A stretch of DNA of 20,546 bases from Pseudorhodobacter antarcticus (GTDB taxonomy: Bacteria > Pseudomonadota > Alphaproteobacteria > Rhodobacterales > Rhodobacteraceae), in assembly GCA_945897655.1 (NCBI GenBank), contig CAMDHB010000018.1, positions 1-20,546 on the forward strand, in the 5' to 3' direction. A program made the translations under genes and the position numbers. Below, one piece after another: positions 1-8,355 of this stretch. The first letter of the stretch is position 1. Every line of letters begins with the position of its first letter. The notes below the pieces were generated by a model. It was not told the origin of the DNA. It made no database searches and saw only the letters and a list, made by a program, of their open reading frames with translations.

Positions 1-65
1 GTCCCGGCTTGTTGGAATCCACACAAGTTTTCAAAGTAGCAATGGACGCGGCAATTTTCCTGAGA

Positions 66-98
66 CCAAAAACAAAGAAGCCTCACTGGGGTGAGGCT
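66..98 (-). terminator. Intrinsic terminator of the tRNA-fMet transcript
   Basis: A perfect 8-bp stem (79-86 pairing with 91-98, AGCCTCAC/GTGAGGCT) with a four-base loop lies just beyond the tRNA 3' end. Read on the minus strand it is followed by a T-rich run (TCTTTGTTTTTGG). Stem plus T-tract directly downstream of the tRNA fits a factor-independent terminator. Nothing recognisable was found in 1-65. Confidence 0.75.
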
Positions 99-126
99 AT
101 CTTATTGTTTCATTAGCATAATTCTT

Positions 127-203
<77 letters not shown>

Positions 204-215
204 ACACTTCCGATG

Positions 216-244
216 CGTATAGAAGCCGATGATGGGGAAGGCAA
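216..244 (-). promoter_or_regulatory. Sigma-70-type promoter of tRNA-fMet
   Basis: On the minus strand a -35 element TTGCCT (239-244) and a -10 element TATACG (216-221) are separated by exactly 17 bases. The expected start of transcription, about 7 bases downstream of the -10 box, falls only a few bases before the tRNA 5' end at 203. Position and spacing fit a stable-RNA promoter with a short leader. This is by eye only. Confidence 0.65.
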
Positions 245-384
245 CCCCAGCTAAAGCATAAACATACGATGATTTGTCAGTATTCCTCCGGTGAGGGCCG
301 TGCGGCGATTTTGGCTGCGGTCGGCTAAGACGCTGGCATTATGGATACAGGCGGCCCTTGGCGGCATTCGCGTCACACGGACGG

Positions 385-429
385 CTTGTGATGCAGGCTG
401 GCTCGCAACGAACCGACCTGCATCACAAG
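385..429 (-). terminator. 13-bp perfect inverted repeat after the RTX gene, candidate 3' end signal
   Basis: CTTGTGATGCAGG at 385-397 is the exact reverse complement of CCTGCATCACAAG at 417-429, giving a 13-bp stem with a 19-base loop. It begins 7 bases downstream of the RTX stop codon, at the end of the 13-gene minus-strand EPS operon. No T-tract follows on the minus strand, so it is not a textbook intrinsic terminator. It could be a Rho-assisted end, an RNA-stabilising hairpin, or a protein-binding site. The rest of 245-384 shows no gene or other signal I can support. Confidence 0.45.
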
Positions 430-436
430 AAGATCA

Positions 437-2386
437 TCAGACAAACAGATCCAGATCGCCACTCACCAAGCCGATCAGGTCCACCTTGATGTGGTCCGTT
501 GTGCCCCAACTGACGAGAAGCGTGTCACCCCGGAGCACGGTCTGGACGGACTTCATGTCGATCCCGTCCAGGACAAGCTTGTCCAAGCCAACCTCAAAGT
601 CGATGACCGTGTCTCGGCCCGATCCGGTTGCAAAAATGAAGACGTCCTGTCCCGCGCCGCCAACCAGCAGATCGCGTCCGGCACCGCCTTCCAACTTGCT
701 GCAATCACTTCCGGCAGTCAGGCTGTCGCTGCCCAGGCCCCCGACCAGCGTATCCGACCCCGTGCCGCCATAGACCTTGTCGTTGCCTTCGTCGCCTGAC
801 AGAAAGTCGTCGCCTGCCCCACCAAAGAGGTTATCTGCGCCCAGACCGCCGGACACGACATCTGCGCCATCTTCGCCAAAAAGCTGATCATTGCCGGCAA
901 AACCCCAGACCTGATTGTCTTGCGAATTGCCGATAATCTTATTGGCGAGCGTATTTCCCATGGCAGAAGATGCCTTGGTGCCTTCGCGCAGCCACAACTC
1001 TTCAAAATTGGCACCCAGCGTCATCGAGATGTCCGAGATGACCTTGTCGTAACCGCCGTTGGACCCTTCGGTCACCGCATCCCCGGCATCGTTGATGTAA
1101 AACACATCGTTGCCAGCACCGCCTGCCATCGTGTCGGCGCCAAGTTGGCCATCCAGCACGTCATTGCCAGCGCCCCCATCCAACAGGTCGTCGCCGTCAC
1201 CGGCGCGGACGAAATCGTTGCCGTCGCCACCATAGATGTCGTCATTGCCAAATCCGGCCGTGACCTTGTCATTTCCGCCATGCGCGTAAATCACTTCGGA
1301 CAGACCATCTGCCCCATCGATGATGTTGCCTTCCGCGTCGCGGTATCCAACACCCATCTGGTCACTGCCCTCAGTGCCATCCACAGGCGACGGGGTGACG
1401 GTGACAAAGGCTGTATCCGACGTGCCGGTTTTATCGGTGATCGTATAGCTGAAGATGACCTTTGCACTCGTCTCCGTCGCAAAAACTGTGACAGTGCCAT
1501 CGGCGTTCAACAACAGTTTTTCGCCCGTTCCCAGGGTCACCACGCTGCCCACCTTGACCGCCTGGTCCGCCAGATGGCTGATCACCACGCCGTCACGGCC
1601 TTTCACGGTGTCATTGTCCAGTAGGGAAACCACGGTCTCGCCCCGGGTCGTGACAGCCACCAGATCATCCTGCGCAATCAGCGCGGTCTGAACCGAATCC
1701 GCAACGATCATCAGGGCCGAATCGTAGATCGCATCGCCTGCATCGGCGATGCCGATCTTGATCGTGTTCTCGGCGCCAGGTTTTACCGGGGCCTTCAGGG
1801 TCAACACAAAGGTCAGCCCGTCCATCTCGGTGTTCAACGATCCATCGCCGTTGTCGCGGTAAAGGTTCGGGTTCGTCTTTTCGTTGATGTTGTCAATCGA
1901 GATGGTGCCATCGCCCACCGACAACTGCAAAAGCGTGCCATTCACCCAGATGGCAACCACATCGTTGAAGCCTGACTTCACCCATTCGGGGTATTCTTCG
2001 GACGAAAAGACCAGTTGCATCGTCAGCGTGTCGCCTTCGGGAATGAAGCTTGCTTCAAGGAACACCGCGTCGAAGGTCTTGGCGCCCGCGATCGTGTTCA
2101 TCGCCTTGTCGCCATCAATGCCTTTGACATCGCTTGATGTTGACTGGGACTGATTGGCATCACCCTTTCCATTGGTGAACTCTGTCACCTGGCCGGACGA
2201 AAGGATCACGCCGCTGTCCGATGGGACGACGCCAGCTGCGAATTTGGTGCCTTGCGTGTAGATCCCCGCTGAAAGCGGATCACCCTTGTACGTGGCAGAA
2301 ACAACCTTGATCCCGTCGCCGAACATCGTTTCGGCCAGTTCAAGTGCCGTGACCTTGGTGGCCACGGGAAGTGGTTCAGCAAACAT
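437..2386 (-). CDS. Secreted RTX protein with choice-of-anchor L domain
   Basis: The 649-residue protein has three parts. Residues about 20-230 match the choice-of-anchor L family, with the diagnostic stretch FSSEEYPEWV near 127 and FNDVVAIWVNG following. Residues about 235-332 form a beta-rich cadherin/Ig-like segment (NDTV, then SYTITDKTGTSD). From about 365 to 580 there are two blocks of glycine/aspartate nonapeptides (GGDGNDFVRAGDGDD, GGAGNDVL, GGAGDDFLSG) that bind calcium in RTX proteins. The end (DTVIDFEVGLDKLVL) resembles serralysin-type C-termini. There is no N-terminal signal peptide, consistent with type I secretion through a C-terminal signal; no type I exporter genes are in the window. 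The start is supported by GGAG about 8 bases upstream and a 27-nt gap from the sugar transferase gene. As last gene of the EPS operon it may be a matrix protein or adhesin; that role is inferred. Confidence 0.85.
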   Translation of the reverse strand: MFAEPLPVATKVTALELAETMFGDGIKVVSATYKGDPLSAGIYTQGTKFAAGVVPSDSGVILSSGQVTEFTNGKGDANQSQSTSSDVKGIDGDKAMNTIAGAKTFDAVFLEASFIPEGDTLTMQLVFSSEEYPEWVKSGFNDVVAIWVNGTLLQLSVGDGTISIDNINEKTNPNLYRDNGDGSLNTEMDGLTFVLTLKAPVKPGAENTIKIGIADAGDAIYDSALMIVADSVQTALIAQDDLVAVTTRGETVVSLLDNDTVKGRDGVVISHLADQAVKVGSVVTLGTGEKLLLNADGTVTVFATETSAKVIFSYTITDKTGTSDTAFVTVTPSPVDGTEGSDQMGVGYRDAEGNIIDGADGLSEVIYAHGGNDKVTAGFGNDDIYGGDGNDFVRAGDGDDLLDGGAGNDVLDGQLGADTMAGGAGNDVFYINDAGDAVTEGSNGGYDKVISDISMTLGANFEELWLREGTKASSAMGNTLANKIIGNSQDNQVWGFAGNDQLFGEDGADVVSGGLGADNLFGGAGDDFLSGDEGNDKVYGGTGSDTLVGGLGSDSLTAGSDCSKLEGGAGRDLLVGGAGQDVFIFATGSGRDTVIDFEVGLDKLVLDGIDMKSVQTVLRGDTLLVSWGTTDHIKVDLIGLVSGDLDLFV

Positions 2387-2413
2387 AACAGTACTCCAGA
2401 TTGAAAGAAGGGG

Positions 2414-3061
2414 TCAGTAGGCGCCACGGCCGGTGAGGACGGCGCGAAAGGTGCGAAACAATAGGGCAAGGTCCGTGGTCAGCCGGCCATCGGCGGCATA
2501 GGCCAGGTCCATCTCGACCATCTCGTCAAAGCCAATCTCGGCCCGGCCCGACACCTGCCAAAGCCCGGTGATCCCCGGCAGAACAGCCAAGCGGCCAACG
2601 GCGCGGGTCGGATAGGCGCGCACTTCTTCGGGCAGCGCGGGGCGCGGGCCCACAAGAGACATATCCCCACGCAACACATTGAAAATCTGCGGCAACTCAT
2701 CCAGCGACAGACGGCGCAGGATGCGGCCCACCGGCGTGATCCGCGGATCGTTGCGGGATTTGAAGCACACCCCCTCGCGGTCAGACTGCGCCAACAGGTC
2801 CGCGCGGCGCGCCTCGGCATCGGCATACATTGAACGGAACTTGATCATGCCGAACGGCTTGCCATCACGGCCAATGCGGGTTTGCACGAAGAACACCGGT
2901 CCGGGGCTCGACAGCCGCACCGCCATCGCCACCACCAGCAACACCGGCCAGATCGCCGAAAGGCCAAACAAGGTCAGGCACACATCCAGGGGGCGCTTCC
3001 AGACGGGATGAAGCCCAGCAACCGACTGAGGGAAATTCAAGGAAATCGTCAAGGCAGACAT
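2414..3061 (-). CDS. ExoY-family undecaprenyl-phosphate sugar-1-phosphate transferase
   Basis: A 215-residue bacterial sugar transferase (PF02397 type), the short ExoY-like form without the large N-terminal domain of WbaP proteins. A membrane segment lies at about 27-49. It is followed by family motifs KFRSM (74-78), DPRITPVG (105-112), LSLDELPQ (118-125), VGPRP (137-141) and GITGLWQVSGR (163-173), and the protein ends GRGAY as many ExoY homologues do. Such enzymes move a sugar phosphate from a UDP-sugar to undecaprenyl phosphate at the inner membrane and so start each repeat unit. The sugar (glucose, galactose or other) cannot be told from sequence. The gene sits 45 nt after the chain-length gene and 27 nt before the RTX gene. 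Confidence 0.93.
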   Translation of the reverse strand: MSALTISLNFPQSVAGLHPVWKRPLDVCLTLFGLSAIWPVLLVVAMAVRLSSPGPVFFVQTRIGRDGKPFGMIKFRSMYADAEARRADLLAQSDREGVCFKSRNDPRITPVGRILRRLSLDELPQIFNVLRGDMSLVGPRPALPEEVRAYPTRAVGRLAVLPGITGLWQVSGRAEIGFDEMVEMDLAYAADGRLTTDLALLFRTFRAVLTGRGAY

Positions 3062-3106
3062 CGTGACACTCGCAAAGTTGAAGGGAGAGGGTTGGAATGG
3101 GAAATT

Positions 3107-5158
3107 TCAGGGCATCAGGCCCGGATCGCCCGCCTTTGTGCCGGTAAAGGCAAAGACGGCGCCCTGCCGGGGCAGGCTGTCCAGATGGGCCACGCGGGCA
3201 GCCACGGCAGATTGACGGTCGCCGGGGCGCACTTCGGCCACAGCCAGATCGGCGGCAGAAATCAGCAGGTCCGCAGCCGGGTTGTCCCGCAGCGACCCCA
3301 CATTCAGGATCACCAGGTCTACGCCCAGCCCAAGCCGACCCAAGGCCGCGCGAATCGCCCCGATGCCGATGGACCCGGCGTGGACATCCTCCGCCAGACC
3401 TGCCGGCAGAACCGTCAGCGCGCCAAAGGGTGGGAACACCTGAGGGGCCGCCGCCTGCCCGGTCAACACTTCGCGCCAGCCTGGCACTTCGGTCATGGCC
3501 AGCCGGGCGGTCAGACCGGGCGCCGTCAGATCGGCGTCAATCAGCAAGGTGCGCACATGGGCCCGTGCAAAGCTTTGGGCAAGCCCCAGCGCCAGCGCAT
3601 CCGCCGTCCCAGAGTCGGGCCGCGTGATGGCAATCACCCTTGTCGCACCAACCAGCCGTGGCGCACGCAGCGGCTGCAGTTGCAACGCATTGCGCAAGCT
3701 GTCGGCCTCTGGCGCATCAGGCTGATCCTTGCGCAAAACGCGCAGAACCGGCACCAAATGGCTGTGACGCGTCAGCGTATCGGAATAGCGCACCCGACCC
3801 GAGGTCATCCCCAGACCCAGCGCCAGGAACAGCGCCAGCGCCATACCACCGCCCAGGCCAGCAGCCGCGTTCATCTTGGTGCTGTCCTCGGACGGATCGT
3901 CCGAATGCGACGGCGGCGACATCACCACGGAATAGCCGGGCAAGGCGCGCCCTGCCTCCAGCCGGATGATCTCCAGCGCCTTGCGGGTGTCGTCCAGCAG
4001 GGCGCGGACATCAACCGCCTCTTCCTGCAACGCGGCCAGTTCGGCGCGCTTGCCATTCAACTCGCGCGCTTCGATCCGGGTCGCCTCCAGCTGCTTGGTG
4101 ACCTTTTCCAGCAAGGCCGCAATCTCATCGACGCTTGCCTGCGGATCAGCCTTTGATGTGTCCGTTAACGCCCCCGTCTGACCCAGCACCTTGATCTGCT
4201 CGCGCCGATCGGCCATCGCCTGATCAATCACCGCAATTTCGGCAAGCTTGTTGCGGATAGGTGCGCTGTCCGCGCGATACCGGATTTGTAGAGTAGAAAG
4301 CTCCGCCTCCCGCTTGGCGCGGTCGTAGTTTAGGTCTGCCAAACCATGGTCCAAAAGCGTTGCACGCAGAATCTCCTCATCCGCCATGTCAGCAGATGAC
4401 ATGCCCTTGGCCGCGCGCAGCGACACCAGCGTCGCCTCAACCTCGCCGCGGCGTGCGGCCAGCGCGTCAATCTGCGCCACCTTTTCCACATGCGCCTTGG
4501 TCAGCGCGTCAATGCCAAACTCCCCACCCACCGCCAGTGTCCGCTGCCTAATCTCGGCCTGACGGGCGGCCAGTTCTGCCTCGCGGTCCTGCAACTCACC
4601 CAGACGCACCGCGCTGCGCTTGGCCTCTGTCTCGGCCTTCAGGTCCAGATAGGCGGCAATCACCGCTTCCAGCTTGGCCGGCGCAAACTCCGCTTCGCGC
4701 GACTTCGTCGTCAGCACGATCAGGCTGTCATTGCGCTTGATCTCGATCGACCCGGTCAGGTCGTCAGCCGACATGTCAGCCGCCAGCACGGGGAACAGCT
4801 CTTTCAGACCCAGCGTGGCCCGCTCCATCACCGGATGAGAGGCGACATAGCTGGTTTCCGCCTTCACAAAGCTGTCAAAGGTTTTCAGGACCGAATCGTC
4901 ACCCGTCCGGTACAGGATGTTCGCCTCTTGCGGATAAATCCGCAAAATCGCTTGGGAATCGTACAGCTTCACACCCGACAGCGCGCCCAGTGTGGCAAAT
5001 CCTGCCCCCAGCGTGACGGCGGCCGCAGCGGTCCACAGCCAACGCCCGCGCATCGCCCGAACCAGCCCCGCAATGGGGCTTTGTTCCGCAGGCACACGCG
5101 GTGCGGCATCAATCTGATCCGGCTGCTCGTCATGGGCAATGGCAAGGGACGCGTTCAT
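3107..5158 (-). CDS. Polysaccharide chain-length/co-polymerase protein (Wzz/Wzc-like) with degenerate kinase domain
   Basis: The 683-residue protein has the layout of an ExoP/GumC/Wzc co-polymerase. A first membrane segment lies at about 40-62. A long periplasmic part (about 63-425) is rich in heptads (for example 175-260 and 300-400). A second membrane segment lies at about 429-451, and a cytoplasmic domain at about 500-680 resembles bacterial tyrosine kinases. In that domain the Walker A position reads TRPDSGTADAL with no Lys-Ser/Thr, and the Walker B position reads VILNVGS instead of VILDxPP. Only the LLIDAD motif (538-543) is kept, and there is no C-terminal tyrosine cluster. It probably sets chain length without kinase activity (inference). 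I chose the start at 5158 because it gives an ATGA overlap with the upstream GT2 stop; in-frame extension to 5284 looks like out-of-frame GT2 sequence. Confidence 0.88.
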   Translation of the reverse strand: MNASLAIAHDEQPDQIDAAPRVPAEQSPIAGLVRAMRGRWLWTAAAAVTLGAGFATLGALSGVKLYDSQAILRIYPQEANILYRTGDDSVLKTFDSFVKAETSYVASHPVMERATLGLKELFPVLAADMSADDLTGSIEIKRNDSLIVLTTKSREAEFAPAKLEAVIAAYLDLKAETEAKRSAVRLGELQDREAELAARQAEIRQRTLAVGGEFGIDALTKAHVEKVAQIDALAARRGEVEATLVSLRAAKGMSSADMADEEILRATLLDHGLADLNYDRAKREAELSTLQIRYRADSAPIRNKLAEIAVIDQAMADRREQIKVLGQTGALTDTSKADPQASVDEIAALLEKVTKQLEATRIEARELNGKRAELAALQEEAVDVRALLDDTRKALEIIRLEAGRALPGYSVVMSPPSHSDDPSEDSTKMNAAAGLGGGMALALFLALGLGMTSGRVRYSDTLTRHSHLVPVLRVLRKDQPDAPEADSLRNALQLQPLRAPRLVGATRVIAITRPDSGTADALALGLAQSFARAHVRTLLIDADLTAPGLTARLAMTEVPGWREVLTGQAAAPQVFPPFGALTVLPAGLAEDVHAGSIGIGAIRAALGRLGLGVDLVILNVGSLRDNPAADLLISAADLAVAEVRPGDRQSAVAARVAHLDSLPRQGAVFAFTGTKAGDPGLMP

Positions 5159-5985
5159 GACGCCACCCCGGTCGGGCGGTTGGTCGTGTCCCGCTCCCAT
5201 GCGGTGCGGGCAGCGCAGGGTTCCAGCGCCAGTTGCACGCGAACCAAGGCCATCACCGCCGCGAAAACGGCAAAATCGCCCCAAAGCGACGGGCGCAGCA
5301 GCGCCCGCTTCACCATGGACTTCAGCCCACCATCCGCCGGCAGGCCCGCGGCCTGAACCGCCCGTGCCCCGCGCAAGGACCGACGACGTACCCGGATCAG
5401 GGTCGCCAGATCACGCGGGGCCCGCGCGGTAAAGCTGCAGGCGGCCACAAAGGCCATCTCGTCCGGCGCAAAGCTGCGGCGGATCCATTCATCATCCGCC
5501 GTCACTTCCGGAAGGGGAAACACCCGCGCGGCACCTGCCGCAGACAACGCGAACAGCCCGCCAAACTTGCCATTGCGGAAATAGGGGTTCAGCGCCCAGC
5601 CCCGCATGTAGGCCCGCACCAGCATCGACGATCTTGATGCGTCAACGTCCATCCGCCCACAGGCGGCCAGGGCCGGATCCAGTGCTGCCACCAGCGACAG
5701 GATCATTTCCGGCGTCGTTGCCAGATCAGCATCCAGGCACACAATCGGCAGGCCCGGCAATGCGTGCGTCAACCCAAGGTTCAGCGCATGCGTCTTGCCC
5801 GACCGTGCGGTTTCCAGAACCAGCGACTGTGGAGCCGCACCCCGCGCCACGGCAGCGGTTGCATCCGTGCAGGCATTCGCGATCACAATCAGATGCAGGC
5901 GCGGGTCGCGAAGCGCGGTCAACGTCTGTGCGATCACCCCCGCCTCGTTCCAGGCCGGGATCAGGACGGATGCGCGCGCGGTCAT
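5155..5985 (-). CDS. Family 2 glycosyltransferase
   Basis: A 276-residue GT-A fold glycosyltransferase. The N-terminus shows the GT2 opening SVLIPAWNEAGVIAQTL (6-22). The nucleotide-sugar/metal motif is DAD at 85-87 (VCLDADLATTPE), with a likely acidic catalytic region at TADDEWIRRSF (about 162-172) and a basic RVRRRSLRG at about 198. A single hydrophobic segment near the C-terminus (WGDFAVFAAVMALVRV) may hold it at the membrane. It probably adds one sugar to the lipid-linked EPS unit; donor and linkage are unknown. The start at 5985 gives an ATGA overlap with the PssE-like stop and has a purine-rich GGGTGGG upstream; an ATG four codons earlier is possible. Its own stop overlaps the chain-length gene start. 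Confidence 0.88.
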   Translation of the reverse strand: MTARASVLIPAWNEAGVIAQTLTALRDPRLHLIVIANACTDATAAVARGAAPQSLVLETARSGKTHALNLGLTHALPGLPIVCLDADLATTPEMILSLVAALDPALAACGRMDVDASRSSMLVRAYMRGWALNPYFRNGKFGGLFALSAAGAARVFPLPEVTADDEWIRRSFAPDEMAFVAACSFTARAPRDLATLIRVRRRSLRGARAVQAAGLPADGGLKSMVKRALLRPSLWGDFAVFAAVMALVRVQLALEPCAARTAWERDTTNRPTGVAS

Positions 5986-6518
5986 GCCCGGACCCACCCC
6001 ATGATGCGGCGTTTCGCGGGGGCCGGACGGGTATCCTCGGACCAGATGAACTCCTTCAATGCCTCGATCAGGCGGGGCTGCGCGGTGCCCGATAGAACCG
6101 GCTGAAATGCCTCGGTCCGGTCCAACGCCCGCTCCAACGCTGTCGCAAGGCCAGTTGCATCATGCACAACAGTCACGTTGGACAGAACGGCCATCTCGAC
6201 CGCCGTTGCCAGTTGGTGGTCATTGCGATGCTCACCCATATCGGCACGGCGCGGCATCAGGATCAGCGGCTTGCCCGCCTCGGCGGCCTGCAGGATGGTT
6301 CCCATCCCGGCATGCGCCACGATCACCTTTGCCTCCGCCATTCGTGCGGCAAAGGCGGTCTGATCCAGATGCGCCTGGCAGGTCAGGTTGACATAGCGCG
6401 TCGCATCAGACCCGGTCTGGGCCAGCACTGGAATATCCCTGTGAAGTGCGGCCCAGGCGTCCAGCGCGGACAGCAGGCGGTCGAATGGCAGCTGTGTGCC
6501 GACAGTAGCGAAGATCAT
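5982..6518 (-). CDS. pssE: PssE-like glycosyltransferase subunit (GT28 C-terminal, Alg13-like)
   Basis: This 178-residue protein matches the C-terminal, donor-binding half of a family 28 glycosyltransferase. It opens MIFATVGTQLPFDRLL as PssE/Alg13 proteins do. It carries HAGMGTILQAAEAGKP (69-84) and the nucleotide-sugar loop PRRADMGEHRNDHQ (89-102). Such proteins are soluble catalytic subunits that work only with a separate membrane partner of the PssD/Alg14 type, which is encoded 27 nt upstream. Together they would add one sugar (in rhizobial PssDE, glucuronic acid; the donor here is not shown). The gene ends in an ATGA overlap with the GT2 gene. Confidence 0.85.
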   Translation of the reverse strand: MIFATVGTQLPFDRLLSALDAWAALHRDIPVLAQTGSDATRYVNLTCQAHLDQTAFAARMAEAKVIVAHAGMGTILQAAEAGKPLILMPRRADMGEHRNDHQLATAVEMAVLSNVTVVHDATGLATALERALDRTEAFQPVLSGTAQPRLIEALKEFIWSEDTRPAPAKRRIMGWVRA

Positions 6519-6545
6519 GGCTTTGCCTTTCGGGGTTTGGGGGGG

Positions 6546-7019
6546 TCAGATCACAGCGCCGCTGAACTCGGTGCCGGTGGCGCTTGCGACCTTGGGCCAC
6601 TGGCTCAGCACACGGTGGGCAACACCACGCGCCAAACGGGCCGAGAGGGACAGCTTTTGCGCATTCGCGATGCTGTCGATGAACATGGTCCGCGCGCCCA
6701 TCAGTCGCGCGACACAGATCGCAAGGTATCCCCCACAAGCCCCGGTCGAGATCACCACATCAGGACGCACCTTCACCACGATCACCGCCAGGCGCAGCGC
6801 CGTCACGATCAACCGCAGCGGGGTGTCCTTGCAGGCGTCCGGAAAGATGTGAACCGGCGCAGGTGCGACGATCGCCGCAGCACTTGCATCGGGGGTAGCA
6901 TAGTGAACTTCTGCCCCCTCAAACGCTGGGCGCAGCCGCATCATCTGGACCCAATGCCCCCCACCAGAGGCTACGGCAAGCAGGCGTTGTGGGCGGGCTC
7001 TGGAGGTCTGGCGCGGCAT
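6546..7019 (-). CDS. pssD: PssD-like glycosyltransferase subunit (Alg14-like)
   Basis: The 157-residue protein corresponds to the N-terminal acceptor-binding half of a split GT28 enzyme. It has the signature ASGGGHWVQM (17-26), a hydrophobic membrane-associating stretch (LIVTALRLAVIVVKV, about 70-84), and DVVISTGACGGYLAI (87-101), as in Alg14/PssD. It would anchor the PssE-like subunit at the inner membrane. The open frame extends upstream to 7316, but that extension lies inside the GT4 gene and shows no family similarity, so I place the start at 7019. Upstream is a 55-nt gap, the longest in the operon; downstream is a 27-nt gap to its partner. Confidence 0.85.
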   Translation of the reverse strand: MPRQTSRARPQRLLAVASGGGHWVQMMRLRPAFEGAEVHYATPDASAAAIVAPAPVHIFPDACKDTPLRLIVTALRLAVIVVKVRPDVVISTGACGGYLAICVARLMGARTMFIDSIANAQKLSLSARLARGVAHRVLSQWPKVASATGTEFSGAVI

Positions 7020-7074
7020 GTTTCGGCTTTCGATTGGCGTTATTTCTGTTGCCAACCTATACCGCCAACAATTC

Positions 7075-8355
7075 TCAACCGCTTGTACGCAAAGGGAATT
7101 CCTGTGACACAATGGGGGATGCCCCATACCCCATCGGATAGGTGACCTGCCCGGTCGAACCCGCAAGGATGCTTTGGTACAGGCCAACCATCCGGGCGGC
7201 CTTGGCAGGCCACAACCCTTCCTCCAGAACCTTTGCACGCGCGGCCTGACCCATCCGCCGCACCAGCGCCGAATCGCCCGCCAATGGGCGCACGGCGGCG
7301 GCGATGTCGGCGGCATAGCCCGCAGGATGTGTCACGGGCACCCGTATGCCGCACGCATCATCCACAATGAAATCCGGCCCGCCCCGTGCCGCCGTGATCA
7401 CCGGCAAGCCGTGGCGCATCGCCTCATACAACACCCCGCCCGCCGGTTCGCGAAAGGACGGGAACAGGAAAACGTCATGGCTGCGGTACAAATCCTCAAC
7501 CGCCTCACGCGGTTGGCGGCCCAGGAACGTGACCCGGTCCGCCACGCCCAGCGCCTGCGCTTCGGCCTCGGCCAAGGCGATTTCTTCGCCTGCCCCCGCA
7601 CTGGTCAGCGTCACATCCAGATCGCCCAGCTGCGCCAGGGCGCGCACCGCATCCCGCAATCCCTTGGTCCGCACCCCGCGCCCGACATGCAACAGGCGCA
7701 GGCGACCTTCCTTGTGCGGCAGCAGCGTCGCAGGCTCCACCCCGTCAATCCCCAGTTCCAGCACAGGTTCGAACCGCTGCAACGGGATGTCGCGCAGGAT
7801 GTCCCTGACATAGGGTGCCACCCCCAGAACACAGGCCGCCCCGGCATAGCTGGCACGCAGCCAGGGATCATGACGAAACCGCCAGGCATCCAAGCTCCGC
7901 AGCCGAGTGAACATGGGTGCCGTCCCCGCCTCGGCGCGAAACGCCGCCGGGGTAACCAGCGCCCCGCCCAGCGGGCCAATGATATAGGGCACATCAAAAT
8001 GGCGCAGGGGCGAGGGGTAACGCGCCGCCTGCGGCATCAACTGATGTGCCAGATCAAAGCTTTCACCCCGTACCAGCGCCGCCGCAACCCAAGTCCGCAC
8101 ATGCCGCGCAAACACCGGCCAGGCCGGTTTCAGCATGGCATTCAGCCGCTCATGCTTGCGGGCCCAAGCGGGTTCCGCCCATTTCACGACCCGCGCACCG
8201 GGCAGTTGACACGCCAGCGCCTCACGCCCCGGCCGCTCAAAGGACAGCACGGTCAGATCGACCAGCGCCGCCAACGCCTCGGCCCATTTGAAGGCGACAA
8301 AGGCCTCACCGACATCGGTGCCATCGATATTGGGCGCGATCAGCAGAACCTTCAT
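7075..8355 (-). CDS. Family 4 glycosyltransferase (GT-B fold)
   Basis: A 426-residue GT-B enzyme with both Rossmann halves. The N-terminal half begins MKVLLIAPNIDGTDVGEAF and contains the acceptor-side loop YIIGPLGGALV (124-134). The C-terminal donor half begins near RLRLLHVGRGVRTKGLRD (218-234). The retaining GT4 E-x7-E motif is clear at Glu303 and Glu311 (FREPAGGVLYEAM), followed by GLPVITAARGGP. No membrane segment is seen, so it is cytoplasmic or peripheral. The sugar is unknown. Its start overlaps the stop of the upstream GT2 gene by ATGA. The last 20 or so residues are less typical and lower in GC than the rest. Confidence 0.92.
   Translation of the reverse strand: MKVLLIAPNIDGTDVGEAFVAFKWAEALAALVDLTVLSFERPGREALACQLPGARVVKWAEPAWARKHERLNAMLKPAWPVFARHVRTWVAAALVRGESFDLAHQLMPQAARYPSPLRHFDVPYIIGPLGGALVTPAAFRAEAGTAPMFTRLRSLDAWRFRHDPWLRASYAGAACVLGVAPYVRDILRDIPLQRFEPVLELGIDGVEPATLLPHKEGRLRLLHVGRGVRTKGLRDAVRALAQLGDLDVTLTSAGAGEEIALAEAEAQALGVADRVTFLGRQPREAVEDLYRSHDVFLFPSFREPAGGVLYEAMRHGLPVITAARGGPDFIVDDACGIRVPVTHPAGYAADIAAAVRPLAGDSALVRRMGQAARAKVLEEGLWPAKAARMVGLYQSILAGSTGQVTYPMGYGASPIVSQEFPLRTSG

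Noticed and set aside
1..65. Possible island attachment site beside the tRNA
   Set aside because: An element using the tRNA 3' end would lie to the left. Only 126 bases are visible there, with no integrase and no repeat of the tRNA end in the window.
620..1290. Tandem repeat array on the DNA level
   Set aside because: The periodic pattern comes from RTX glycine/aspartate nonapeptide coding and is not a CRISPR or other DNA repeat.
2882..4156. 424-codon plus-strand open frame
   Set aside because: Antisense to the sugar transferase and chain-length genes; the product is rich in Arg, Gln and His with no family motif, a typical shadow of a GC-rich gene.
7020..7074. AT-richer 55-nt gap between the GT4 and PssD-like genes as an internal promoter
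   Set aside because: TTGGCG and AAATAA are spaced 17 apart on the minus strand, but the -10 box is weak and there is no other support.
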